Below, piece by piece: positions 1-11,689 of a DNA stretch of 64,000 bases. The notes beneath the pieces are model-generated. The model saw only the letters and a list, made by a program, of their open reading frames with translations, did no database searches and had not been told where the DNA came from. Location of the stretch: assembly GCA_036346375.1 (NCBI GenBank), contig JAYEVE010000748.1:1-64000 (forward strand). Direction: 5' to 3'. The translations under genes and the position numbers were made by a program. The DNA is from Guadua angustifolia (lineage: Eukaryota; Streptophyta; Magnoliopsida; Poales; Poaceae). How positions within the stretch are numbered: position 1 is the first letter of the stretch; the number at the start of each line of letters is the position of its first letter.

Positions 1-1446
1 CCTTGAAGATGTGGCGATCATTTGGCTAACTAAATTGTTTAATAGCATTTTTAGGTCAAACGAGAAGAGTGACAAGTGGCAAAGCACATTAGGCCAATTT
101 TCAAGAATAAAGGAGACATCTAGAGTTGTACTAATTACAGAGGAAAGCTCTTGAGCCACACAATAAAGCTTTGGGAGCGAGTAATTGAGCATCATTTAAG
201 AAGAGTGACTAGCGTGGTGAAAAACCAATTTTCTTTCATGCTTGGGAGGTCGACCCTAAAGGCAATGATGATACTACAGCTGATGGAGAGGTATAAGGAG
301 GAAAAGGATCTACATGTGGTATTTATCAACTTAGAGAAAGCTTATGAGAGTGCCAAAAAAGGTCATGTGGTAAGCACTTGAACAGAAAAAAAGTCCCAAC
401 AAAGTATGTTACCTTAATCAAGGATACGTACGACAATGTTATGACTGATGTCAGAATATGTGATAGCTATACCTGTGACTTTCTTATCAATATAGGACTA
501 CATCAAGGGTTAGTATGAGCCCCTATGTTTTTGCCCTAGTGATGGATGAAATCACGCGGGACATACAAAGAGAGATTCCTTGGTGCATGCTTTTTGTTAA
601 TGATGTGGTGCTAACTACTGAGTAGGGCAAGTGCTTATAGAAAACTTGAGTTGTGGAGAAAGACTTTAGAGTCAAAAGGGTTTTAGGCTAAGTAAGACTA
701 AAACTGAGTATATCAGGTGTGTTTTCAACGGTGTTATGGTATGTGATGAGGATGTTAGTCTGAATGGAAAAGTAATGCCTAGGGAGGAAACTTGGATATT
801 TGGGATCAATGCAACAAAGTGATGGCGAGATTGATGAAGAAGTAAGTTAAGGTGGATGAAATGACACCAATCATAGATGTCCTATGAGATAGAAAAGTCC
901 CTCAAAAGTAAAAGGGTAAGTTCTATAGAACGATAATTAGACCTGTGATGTCATATGAAGCGGAATGTTGGGCGACAAAAAGACAACATGTATAGAAGAT
1001 GAGCGTACCAGAGATGCGGATGACATGGTGGATCTGTGGTTATACAAGACGAGGTCAAATCCGTAATGATGATATACGTGATAGGGTTGCGGTAGTGCCT
1101 ATTGAAGAAAAATGTCCAAAATTGCCTACAATGATTTCGGCATCTCCAACGAAGGCCTCCTAAGGCACAAGTGTGTAGTGGAATTTTAAGTCGTTTTAAA
1201 AACATAAGAGAAGGCGAAAGTCAACCGAGACTGGTGTTGGAAGAAGCAGCTAAAAAAAACTTTGAGGAATTCAACATTCCCAAAGATTTAGCATTGGATA
1301 AGAGTGCATGAACGTTAGCGATTCACGTACCAGATCTATGACCCAAGATCGAAGGTTTAAGGTTTTTTTTACTTTAATTGGATTTCTTTCCTAGCCTACC
1401 CGAACCTATCGGGACAAAAGGCTTGGTTGTTGTTGTAGTAGTAGAT
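1..1446 (+). mobile_element. Decayed LINE (non-LTR retrotransposon), 3' part of RT region
   Basis: The first 1.4 kb reads, in broken frames, as the reverse transcriptase and C-terminal region of a plant LINE. An open stretch at 151-381 contains KLWERVIEHHLRR and NQFSFMLGRST, matching the RT finger/palm start. Around 575-615 the sequence reads WCMLFVNDVVL, where the family has FADDVVL, so one catalytic Asp is replaced by Asn. Further fragments at about 950-1330 match the C-terminal region (AECWATK-like, R-R-Q-I-RNDD, NIPKDLALD-like). The 3' end has the usual grass signature, a CCTACCCGAACC-like stretch followed by a degenerate TTG-rich tail at 1425-1446. It is probably RTE-like, from the tail only. 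The 5' part lies off the left edge. It sits antisense to the MRG gene in what should be an MRG intron. Many stops and frameshifts make it non-functional. Confidence 0.85.
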
Positions 1447-1528
1447 GTTGCTACCACTGGCTCACATTGATCAAGACAAATCAGATAAAATAGCAAGATA
1501 TCTTATGTAATGGATGAATTCGACATAC

Positions 1529-4500
1529 CAAAAAGGCGCAGTAGATGCTCAGCTCCATATACAGTTGAGGGCGAAACATCACCTTTAACTTCTTCAGTAT
1601 ATTGCTGCCGCTCTTTCTTATATAAAAGCATTGCAGGCAACGCGTTATCAAAGTAACAGCGTAATCCTTTTAAAATCTCAGCATAAGAGTCATTTATCCT
1701 TCAATACAAAAGATAGTAAAGCTATAACAGAGTTTGTGAAGAAAGCAACACTTGATACTGGCAAAAGAAATAGGACAAAAAACTTAAACAAAACAATGCT
1801 TGACAAATGACATAAATAGCTTTGGACAAGAACTAAATGAAACTTAAAACACTATTTTGTGCATAAGAGTCATTTATCCTTCAATACAAAAGATAGTAAA
1901 GCTATAATAGAGTTTGTGAAGAAAGCAACACTTGATACTGGCAAAAGAAATAGAACAAAAAACTTAAACAAAACAATGCTTGACAAATGACATAAATAGC
2001 TTTGGACAAGAACTAAATGAAACTTAAAACACTATTGCACAAAATGTCAAGAACAGATTTTGCATAATTGTAGTTAGTGACATGAATTATTAAAACAAGT
2101 GTTCTTCATTAGCTTAAGCTGTTGGAAGATTCACCGTACTGATGACAAATTAGCAGATTTGATCCAGAAAGAGGTCCATTGACCTTTTTGTCATGTTAAT
2201 ATGACTAAAAAGAATGACACATAAATACTAAACATTTATCTTGGTTGCTGCTGCATGTTTGTAACAATCACAACCAGGGACAAAGCACATCAGATGAACT
2301 AGCCCTTACTACAGCTAAACATGAAAGATGTTTGTAATATTTTTGTATATGATGCTATGCTGCTTTAGAATAAAAGGTAAAATTAAGCTAAAAAAGGGGC
2401 CTCACAATTTCGGTAAACTATGACATGACTGCACATGTGACCAGAAACAAAAATATGCCTAATAAATCAGAATTCATGTCAACGTAGAATACTCACTTGT
2501 TATCCTTCTTTGTCCGGTGCTCCAAATACTTCTTTAGAATATCATCAACAGTGGGGGATCGAGGTAGTTTTACAAGCTGCAGGACAAGGAAAATGCTCAG
2601 TCTTATGTGATGAATTTATAGCAAATAGAATTTCCTGAAGCTAATTGAACCAAAGCAATGAGATTCAGCCAACAAGACTATAAGAACAGTCGAACAGAGA
2701 AAATATAGTTTTCTCCTTTTATGAAAGGAAATTGATGATAACAACAAACCTAACCTTTGGATGCTGACAATGCAGGAAGCACATGTCCTATCCATAGTTT
2801 TCTAACAAGTAGCATTCCAAATTCAAAACTTCTGACTTGAAATGCTGACATGCATTTTGTTTTTAACAGGTAGTATTATCCTTAGTTCCTTACAATTATA
2901 TCTAACATGAAAAATAAAAAATGTAGACATCATCAACGTTCAAAAATGATAAAAACCCAATTCCATAGATTAACACAAAATACACAAAAGATACACACAT
3001 AGGTATGTGCAGGCAAGAAATTGAATGCAAGAAAACAATGGGGCTCATGATGCCCACCAAGCATAACAGGAAGCTTAGTAAAAATAGGCTTTCTTTAGGA
3101 GAATGTATATAGTAAAAAGTACGCTTAAAATAGAAAAATAGGAATTCAAATCTGAATTATTGGATCGTGTTTGGATGGTACAGATATGTACATCATATCC
3201 AATTGTCAAGATTGCTAGTTCATTTTCTTATTTTAACGCTTGTTCCATTTGATACTAGCTTTTTATTTGTCATACATATTATTTCCATGCCAATTGAAAT
3301 ACAGTATTTAACTACAATTTAACAAGCAAGATAGAAAGCAATTTACATATATATATATATGAAAAACAGTGCAGTCAAAGAATTGAATACCTTACCCAGC
3401 TGCGTGACAAACTCCCAATCATCAACAAGTTGTTTTTTTAGTGTCAAAGGAAACTGTGACATTAGGAGAGACTCTGATGATCTTCTTTCCTTTTCCTGAA
3501 TCAACCGAGGTAGAGTCATCAATATGTTACAACAATGTCACAATGCCACAAGCAACCTGATTAGACTATGTAATATGGTCTGTTACAATCTGCCAATTTG
3601 CCAAAGATAACTGAAAGCCTGAAACATCGAAGCTATCAGTCTCCTTGCGTTAGGTGGAACATAAATTCATACTGGTTAAAACTGATGGTTCCAGTTTAAC
3701 ATGAACAAGTATGCAAAGTTTCTCAGCACTCCCTTTTTATACATTTAGCTGCAGGCTATTGCTGTTGGTCATCGTGAAGTCCAAAAATTGGATTTTGGGA
3801 TCAATGTTAAAGGAAGCAGCATGAAAGAGAACACCATCATGAATTGGCCAATAATCATTAAGAGTAGGAAAATTCTGATGAAAGGATAGACTCATCCTTA
3901 TACAAGGAAAATTCAAGACATGTTATGGAGAAAATGTAACCTGTGCCTAAAACGGTAAAAATCAGATAATTTTTAACCTAGGAAATTTTTTTTAGCTAAT
4001 ACACATGTACCCTGCAACCCTGCCAAATGCACAGAACTGCAAAACCGCGTTGTACTGGAAAATAAGAATTCTGGGCCCTCAATGCAATGAAGAAAAGTAC
4101 AAGTGCACTTTCATACACAATATTCCATTGTTTGCAAAAGAAAACAAAGCAACATATCCTTGCCAATGGTGCCAAACAATATAAAATAAATAACAGAGAA
4201 GTATTAGCTTCTTGCAAGAGCAAAATGACACAAGTTTAATAATAGTGTCTGAAAAAGCATAATTGTAGTATCATGCTGGACTAGTCAAGTGTTCATGCTT
4301 TGCAACGGAAACATATTTTTGAACTAAGGCCCCGTTTGGTACGGTTTCAGATTCTAGTAGAAACGGAAACGGTTTCGGATTCTTGGTAGAAATGTTTCAG
4401 GTAGAATCAGAATCTGAAGGAACGGGTTGCTAGCCGATTCGACCACGGCGTGTAAAAATCAGAAACGATTCGCTTTGAAACGTTCCGAGTCCTATTCCGT

Positions 4501-7500
4501 TTGGTTGGATTTATTTCAGATTCTTGGAGAAACAGTCCGGTTCCAAGTTGCCAAACGGGGCCTAAATAATCAAATTATATCATATGTTTACAAAAATAAA
4601 TTTGAACCCCTGAATTGCCATGGGGAGGAAGAAGTGGGGAATGGCCCGAGGTGAGCATGTGTGGGCAGAAAGAGAGATGCGGTATTGCAATTAGTTTCCT
4701 TTTTATTCGCAAGAAGTTAGGGGAGCATATCGCGCCCGCAGCTCATATGTCGATGCTGCTTTTCTTAGAGGGGAGGAAAGGGAGAACGGACGACCACAAC
4801 CAACTCGTATTTATATATTAGTAAAAATAAGGAAAATGCATAGAACATGAACTTAATGAAAAATAAAATACTTCACAATGCACCATGTTCGGGAATGATA
4901 GGCACCTCGGTCCCAAGCTGACTCTTGCGTTTCTTTCCCTTGACTGGAATTTCAACATCACAAAGATATTAGAATATGTATCGTGCAAATAAGAAGAAGC
5001 AGGCTGAAGCTGAAAACAGACAAATGCAACAGCAGAATATAAAGAGAGAAACAAATGATACAAAGATTTTTGCTAAAAAGAAAAGTGAACTTACCAAGAC
5101 CTTTAGTGTCCTCTTTATCAGCTTTAGCATCTGCTGAATGCAAATATGATAGCCAGTTAAGACCAATTTCAAGAAAAATATAATCATAACTATATAGATA
5201 TGAACAAAGGTATGGAAAGTATCTAAGGGTGTGTTTGGCACAGCTCCCAACTTCAGCTTCCTTATGAGAAGCTGAGGAGCTCTACAAAACAAGAAAAAAT
5301 CAACCAGCTTCACATACAAATCCGAGGAAGTGATTTATGTTTTTTGACTTGCAGCTTGGGAGACAAAAAACCCTGCTCCCCACCTGATTCACAACCTCAC
5401 AGTTATGAACCTCTTCACCAAGTTCATAACTATTTCTCAGACAAGAATCACTTTTACCAGAGAATCGATTCCATAGAGAATCAGGAGCTGGAGCTGGAGA
5501 ATCAAAATCTAGAGCTCTGCCAAACAGACCCTAAATGCCACCCTATATGCATCAGTACACAAATAACTAGGAAAGTATCTAAATGCCACCCTATATGCAT
5601 CAGTACACAAATAAGGAACCACGAACTTATCCATTATCAAAAGTTGTTTCACCAACTATCACAACATTACTCCGACGATGGATCATAACTTCATTTTACT
5701 TCACAAGAATGGCCCCAGGGTGCAATTTGGCTTCATCGGTCAATAATGATCAAGATGGTCAGTTATAGCCATCCCATCATTTGCAATTCTTGCCATTTGG
5801 TTTTTCTATTCTTTTAATTCCAAACTAGGCATCTCCAAGATGAAGTTCCTATTGATAAAACATGAATTCTTTGTAGCAGCATGCCACCCCACAGCCACAG
5901 AAAGCAGTGAAAATAATCATTTGGCACAACTGTTTCTGGAAAGAATACACTCAATGGAGCTAATCTAGACATGATTCATGAACTTAAAAGAGATTTTACT
6001 TTTAACTAACAATATAACATTAGTTCAGGTTACAGGCAATTTGTCATGGATGGGAGTAAAATCTACAAGCCAAACATAAAGCAAATGCCACAGTTCCTAA
6101 AGAAACAAGACAGGGAAGGAGGCAGGATGCTCACCATTAGAGCCTTTTGGCTTATGCTGAGTTGACCGTCCAGACTTGATGTTTTTGTCAACTGCCTGGT
6201 TCTTTTCAAGCTCTTGTTGTTTGCGGACATTCTCCTCAGTCAATTTCAATAAACGGTCATTTGCAACCCATTCATCCCAGCTATAACCATTGAAAATTGG
6301 ATATGTTGAAAAGAACAGCAGGGAATGACAATTAATCAACTGCAGTGATGGCAACACAATTGATGTGATACAAACAAGCACTCCACAAGGATTCATGAAA
6401 TATTAATAAATATAATTTTGTGCAACCATAAATATGGAGATGAACACTATCTAAATATGGTAGTTAAGAACAACATGACCCTGCAAGTCAACTTAGTGGT
6501 TCACTTTAACAGCAGTCAGCAACTAACTTTGGATTCCTTATTTTCAAATGTTTTATTTACCAAGCCAGCCCAACAACGTATAAACTCATTAACATATCCA
6601 TATCGAACCTAAGAAATGGTTTGCTTTGCTTTATCATGCCTTGGCTTAATCAGGACCCAAAGGAGACACTTTCAAATTGTCAAGGGCCTCAAGGCAGAAT
6701 TTTAATTGGCACAACTGTTGAACAAATTAATGCATCTTTCCTTCCATCCACAGCTGTGAAAAATGGATTTACCATATTTTACTATCTGAGTTGCCCCAGA
6801 AATCCCCCCCCCCCCGGGGTGTATAAAGAGCATAGAATCACTTCGCCACCTAAGACACATAACAGTACCCTATCTAGCCTAACTTCATCACCACAATCTC
6901 ACAACTTCGGAAATGGGAATGTGAAACAAAGGAAAGAAACCAAGAAAATGGAATCATTAGCCATCCTCATGGAACAAAGGAAAACAAGCCCAGGCCTTGA
7001 CAGATAGTGAGCAAATAGAGTACGGCCTTCATATGTTCACTGAACTGTAGAGTATTTACATATCTACTCCCTGTTTCGCAATATTAGTACCAGCCCACGC
7101 ACAGACCAAGGAGGCACCACATCTTAGAAATAGTTATTGCCACACATAGCCCTACTAAATGACAAACTGCAACCACTCAACCTATGTTACAGCCTTAAAG
7201 CTGGTGTTGAGAGTGGAATTAATGCAATAACTACACTCTTAGTTTCCTCAATGGTCATTGTGAAATAACACTTCCCATGACAATGGGCATACCTAGTGAA
7301 ACAAAAGGACCCCAAAGACTTGGAAGTTGTGAATATTTTCACATCTCACAACAAAAACAAGGGTATAACAAAATATGAAATACACCCCAAAGATAATGAC
7401 TAAAGACAAGACTAGAAGTAGCGCATTATCCAACATTACTCAACTAGCATTCAGCTTAAACAGGAATTACAGGTTATGAGGGGTCATAATGACCAGACAT

Positions 7501-10500
7501 AATTTATACTCCCTCCGTGCTTTTTTAAGTGATGTTTTGACTTTTCACAGTCTATGAGATGTAACTTTGACCCTTACTTTTTGTAACTTTATCTTATGAT
7601 ACACTAAAAAATTAGAATATTATGAAAGTATTTTTACTGACAAATCAAATGATATAGTTATGTAACCAATCTAGATCATTTTAAAATTTAAACATATTAG
7701 CGATCAAACTTTAGAAAGTTTGACGGCACAGATTCTAGGGTGTCACTTAAAAAAGAACAGAGGGAGTACAAAATAGAGGCACAATATGTAGCTCAATAAA
7801 TCAACTCTGAATTCTAAGGCTTTTGGCATAACGCAATATAACCTATAAAAATCATGAAGCATATAGTTTTTTTTTTAGAATGTGGGAACAATTAGCTAGT
7901 TCAATCATCTTAAGACTCCCAACACACAAGCCATGGGTTTAATAAATCCAGGAAAATCCACATTAATACCATCCAACCTGTGATAGTGTGGTTGGTGGGA
8001 ATCAAACTCTGGTCACAACTCACAAGCCAAAGAGATAAGGTGCCACAACGCTAGGCTATGCTACAGTTGACTTATGAAACATAATATTTGTGAAATATAA
8101 TTGGCTAAAAGAAAAGGCATCTGGTTTGGTCATATTAGTGCCGAGAAGTTAGAAGCTCTGCGTAGTTTAACAACTCCCAAGAAAACTAGGTTTGTGTGCA
8201 GTATTCCTTATTATTCAAAAAATGGACACAATCACACAAATCAAAGTTAAACTATTTCAAAGTTGCGCCGCAAATTTCATTTCATAAGCTGAAAACAAGA
8301 GCAGCAATACTACATCTGGGTCTACCTAATTTAAGAACTTCTCATTTGTAGAAAACTGAAGTTTTCATGATAGAATGGCTAACTATATGCAATGATGATG
8401 CCAACTGCCTGATCAAATAAGAAAATCGAATACAGCATATTGCTACTGAAGAACTACAGATTTTAGAAACATCAACTAAAATCTATGTATTAATAGAAAG
8501 AACAGGAATGGAGTAATAATTAATTACTAACTACAATTAAATATGGACAACTTTTTAACATCCATTGTGGTATGCACTTACTTCTTATTCCAGCCCTACA
8601 AAAACAAAAACAAAAAGAAACAAAAATTAGACAGCACAAGAGGGAAAAAAGGAGTTACAAGGAAGTGCCAAATATAAACTAATTATATCAGTTTTGAAAT
8701 TCTTAAGGTTAAGAATGTCCACTTATTTAGAAACAATGAGGGAATAATGCTTTCAACCAGTTATCATGTTGTACAGTGGCGACTTAGATGACTTACAAGA
8801 TAATGGACAAAATACCGCCATTCGTTCTCCCGATTTTCTGTTTTTTGAACCTTCACAAATACAAAGGAAATAAGAAATTTTCTCATTAGCAATGCATTCA
8901 ACATGCAGAATAACACCAGGAAAATTATGTACTGAAGAACCATATACTGCACACACTGATGCACATGAATCCAACCATAAATACAGAATGTATATGAGCC
9001 CAGCAGGTGGCCAGCACTCAAGAAAATTTGGGAAGGAAGCAAGAGCGATCTGCTGCAATTTAAGAGACAAAGTAAACAAGAACAGTTTTCCTTTTACTTA
9101 GGCTTAGCTTTCTGCATCCACAAGCCTAGAATTCTCCAAGTCAATCAGTATTATTGAGGGAAGACTTTTAGGTGTGGCAACTAGCAAACGCCATAATTGT
9201 CTTCAGGTGGACATCTTAAAATACAAATGGTGTCTTATCTGCCCTCCTAGTTACTACATGAGCAAATCATGATACCCTCAGAAGTCATCAAAAGTATCAA
9301 ATAGTGCAAGAAGATAAATTCACTCTTTGCTTGTGTTAGTTATAGTCAGATGTATATAGTTGTATTAATGATGCATTGTCTTTGCTTCGGACTCCAGTCT
9401 ATGTGTGTGTGCTCCTCATTATAATTATAATTATTCGCCTACAATAATAGTGCAAAGTTGTTTTTGCAACAGTTCATAACAGTATAGAGAATAGTTAGTA
9501 TGCCCAAAAATCTGGGTGGTGTAATGAATCAGTTTTAAGAAGAAAAACATTTATCATCTAATAAATTTTATCCATAGAACCTATAATAGAGATGAAACAA
9601 CATGGGTGCAGTTTTTCCAGCAAAGATATAATGTGAAAATGGTTCATCCAGTAAGTAGGAAAGAATTCTTTCTGGTGACAAGATATCTTGAAGAAAATAT
9701 ATATTCAGAGGAATTGATTTTTTTTGTCTGTCTGACATTTTACTTAATTCTTCACTTCAAACCGATTACATTTAGTGATTACACTTTTGGGGAAAGCAAG
9801 GGTATCCTGGTTAACAAAATGTTGCTCCTTACATAATTTATAGGAAGCTATCATATTTCCTTCATCGGCAATTGCTCTACAACAATCCCAAATGCAAACT
9901 ACAAGCAGAAAGACGTGCCATAAGACAGAATATAGCACAGTTACCGGATTCGCTGTAAAACCCCGCGAATCACGAACCAGATTCGTCGAACCCAAACTGG
10001 TTTAGGACATAGGGTTCGTGTTCGTAGTAGAAATTGGAAGAAAAAGTGGTGAACCGCAAATCCGGATCCCGTACCATGACTTAGACGAATCGTGTTTCTG
10101 GTAACTATGGACTATAGGCCATCTAAAACATGCAGGGCAGATGTCAGTTTTGAAAAGCTAATCCAGATTTGTGTTAAAATGCTATTTATAACTTTTTGTC
10201 TATAAGCAGTAAGTTATCTAAACTACAAAGAGAGCTCATTGTAAGATGTGCTTCATTTTGGCTGGGGAAGCTAAGTTCTTCCACACATTCAACTGAACAA
10301 TGCTAAATGAACAATATCTTCTCTGCACTGTTGTTTCGTCCAAATGTAACGTTAACGTCATCTACATGGCCTCAGATCACCAAACAGAATGTCTTGGGCT
10401 CATCCCTACTAGCTCAACACAAAATCACTTGATGACGAAGTACCTTAACACAAATAAATAGGTAGCGGAACACGGTAGTTCTAGTGCACCATCTTCCCTG

Positions 10501-10735
10501 CCTCACTCCACTAGCGGCAAACACATTGCTCTCCCCCTAAAAAGAGTGTGTTTCCTTTAGGAATTTTTGGCGAAGAGATGTCAGATTGCTTGCATGATGG
10601 CACACCTCTTTCTAGTTGCTATCTTCTTTTAGTGCCAAGCTCTAACAACTTGCCAAACCACTTGATGACAGCCTATTTGAGCTCAAAATTGTTGGACTAC
10701 CTAATCATATCTAGCCAAAGCAAGAATCCAAGGAT

Positions 10736-10782
<47 letters not shown>

Positions 10783-11350
10783 CTGTAGAAAGAATAGAAA
10801 AATAGCAGAGGAAATTTGAAATTTCCTGATACAGAAGATGTAATGAAGCAATAAACCCTAAAGCCTGACATTTGAAGGACCTAAAAACCAAACAGAAGAT
10901 CATGTACGCGCGGCTTAGGAGCAAAGTAGTACTAGTACCTCCTCCTAGTCTAACGGCATAGTCCCATACCTAAAGGGGACTCTGTAATCTCTATCAGTGC
11001 GGTGTGGCCATGCAAGACCTTGTGTTGACTCGTTTGGCCCCTCTCGATTCGAATTTCCTAAACCATGGGTTGTAAACCCTAACCGCGATTGGCAAATACA
11101 GTGTCAGAGAAGCAACCAGGAATCAAAAGCTAGGAAGAATGAACGTGGCCATCCGGAGGGGAACACCAATGTAATAACCCTAAATTGGAATGGAATTGAA
11201 AGCGAGGAGGAAGGGAACCTTGGCCTCATAGAGGAGGGGACCGTGGTAGGCGAGCACCCTGTCGCCCTCCATGAAGGCCGCCGGCGAGTCCGAGTCCTTG
11301 TCCTTGCCGCTGCCGCCGCTCGTGTTGGTGGTGTTGGAGCTGCCCCCCAT
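1529..11350 (-). CDS. MRG: MRG-family (MORF4-related, MRG15-like) chromatin reader, spliced, C-terminus outside window
   Basis: Nine minus-strand exons join in frame: 11350-11219, 8850-8797, 8595-8582, 6280-6135, 5133-5095, 4943-4906, 3495-3391, 2576-2497 and 1698-1529. All introns are GT-AG. They give about 259 residues. Residues 1-24 are Gly/Ser/Asp-rich. The chromo-barrel follows (FMEGDRVLAYHGPLLYEAK, ENEWRYFVHYL, GWNKNWDEWVANDRLLK). A Lys-rich linker (VKGKKRKSQLGTE) leads into the MRG domain (LKKQLVDDWEFV, LVKLPRSPTVDDIL, ILKGLRCYFDNALPAML, STVYGAEHLLRLF). The last exon breaks the codon for Val of the conserved LFVKLPELL stretch, so roughly 60 C-terminal residues lie at lower coordinates beyond the LINE. 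Plant MRG proteins bind H3K4me3/H3K36me3 and act in nuclear complexes affecting flowering and transcription; that role is from family knowledge. The start is the first ATG before the conserved N-terminus. No stop was seen in any exon. Confidence 0.93.
1681..2039. repeat. 180-bp tandem duplication carrying the exon-9 splice acceptor
   Basis: Positions 1681-1859 and 1861-2039 are nearly identical direct repeats with period 180. I saw two substitutions inside the unit (ataacag/ataatag and aatagga/aatagaa). The left copy holds the real 3' splice site and the first bases of MRG exon 9 (exon starts at 1698). The right copy repeats the same acceptor and exon start at 1878, upstream on the gene strand. 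Confidence 0.9.
4328..4562. mobile_element. Tourist-like MITE in MRG intron 6
   Basis: A 235-bp element with terminal inverted repeats GGCCCCGTTTGG / CCAAACGGGGCC, flanked by TAA on both sides (4325-4327 and 4563-4565). Short length, TIRs and a 3-bp TAA target duplication fit PIF/Harbinger-derived Tourist MITEs. It carries no coding capacity. The short open frames inside it are chance. Confidence 0.85.
5227..5531. mobile_element. Tourist-like MITE in MRG intron 4
   Basis: A 305-bp element with imperfect terminal inverted repeats GGGTGTGTTTGGCA / TGCCAAACAGACCC, flanked by TAA (5224-5226 and 5532-5534). The interior has further inverted GAGCT-rich segments (cagctcc...gagctggagctgg). A nearby copy of the flanking DNA at 5570-5614 preserves the empty site, which supports the TAA target duplication. 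Confidence 0.85.
5533..5614. repeat. 48-bp period direct duplication (empty-site copy beside MITE)
   Basis: The 34-bp string starting AAATGCCACCCTATATGC occurs at 5533-5566 and again at 5581-5614. The second copy is preceded by GGAAAGTATCTA, the same sequence that lies just left of the MITE at 5213-5225. Confidence 0.85.
7509..7766. mobile_element. Stowaway-like MITE in MRG intron 3
   Basis: A 258-bp element with terminal inverted repeats CTCCCTCCGTGCTTTTTT / AAAAAAGAACAGAGGGAG and TA target duplications (7507-7508, 7767-7768). The CTCCCTCYGT end is the hallmark of Stowaway (Tc1/mariner-derived) MITEs, which are very common in grass introns. Confidence 0.92.
7868..8072 (-). mobile_element. 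Probable SINE in MRG intron 3
   Basis: Read on the minus strand this starts with TAGCATAGCCTAGCGTTGTGG, resembling a Pol III A box. About 50 nt later GAGTTTGATTCCC resembles a B box, and it ends in an A-run (T-run on the plus strand near 7868). Layout and length of about 205 bp fit a tRNA-derived plant SINE. I could not find a clean target duplication, so the boundaries are approximate. Confidence 0.5.
9940..10105. repeat. Small foldback-like insertion in MRG intron 1
   Basis: The segment begins GTTACCGGATTCG and ends with CGAATCG...GGTAAC, an imperfect inverted repeat. Its interior is full of GATTCG/CGAATC words and its base composition differs from the AT-rich intron around it. No clear target duplication was seen. 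It may be a MITE fragment. Confidence 0.35.
10737..10779. repeat. (CT)n microsatellite, GA-repeat on gene strand, intron 1 of MRG
   Basis: About 21 perfect CT dinucleotides, which read as GA repeats on the transcribed MRG strand. It creates a low-complexity Leu-Ser open frame on the plus strand that is not a gene. Confidence 0.97.
10853..11183. promoter_or_regulatory. Three telo-box motifs near the MRG 5' end
   Basis: AAACCCTAA occurs at 10853-10861 and 11074-11082, and AACCCTAA at 11176-11183, all inside intron 1 close to the first exon. Telo-boxes near the start of plant nuclear genes are bound by TRB/telobox factors. A role here is inference. Confidence 0.45.
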
Positions 11351-11461
11351 CGGCGCCGGCAGGATGAGGTGGAGGAGAAAATGGGGAGGGGGAAAACTAA
11401 ACCGAACTCGCGAGGCGGCGGAACGGTTTGTCCGTAAGTACCTCCCTCCCCGACGCGCACA

Positions 11462-11492
<31 letters not shown>

Positions 11493-11600
11493 TACAGTGT
11501 CTCTTGTCCTCTTCACATCCTCGTAGTCGTTCTCTCTCTCGTCCGATTCAGATGTGGAGCAGCGCAGCAGCTTCTCCGTCAACACCGGCTTATGGAGGCA
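11351..11600 (-). promoter_or_regulatory. MRG: Probable 5' UTR/promoter of the MRG gene
   Basis: This is the 250 bp upstream of the MRG start codon on the minus strand. It is CT/GA-rich and includes a (TATG)n tract. I see no convincing TATA box apart from the TATACATA-like microsatellite, and the transcription start cannot be fixed from sequence. Beyond about 11600 the sequence turns into AT-rich repeat. Confidence 0.4.
11463..11494. repeat. (TATG)n microsatellite upstream of MRG start
   Basis: Eight perfect or near-perfect TATG units lie about 115-145 bp upstream of the MRG ATG, in the probable 5' UTR or core promoter. Confidence 0.95.
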
Positions 11601-11689
11601 GGAATTGAAACCGGCGAAACTTCGGAAATCTTGGTCAAGATTTGGATTTTGGTTGGAAACAGATTCAAAATCAGGATCGAGTAAAAAAA

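Noticed and set aside
10548..10805. Open frame with a Leu-Ser repeat on the plus strand
   Set aside because: It is created by the (CT)n microsatellite inside an MRG intron.
11104..11684. Overlapping GC-rich open frames around the MRG start
   Set aside because: They are alternative frames of MRG exon 1 and its 5' region. Only the frame at 11350-11219 joins to the conserved exons.
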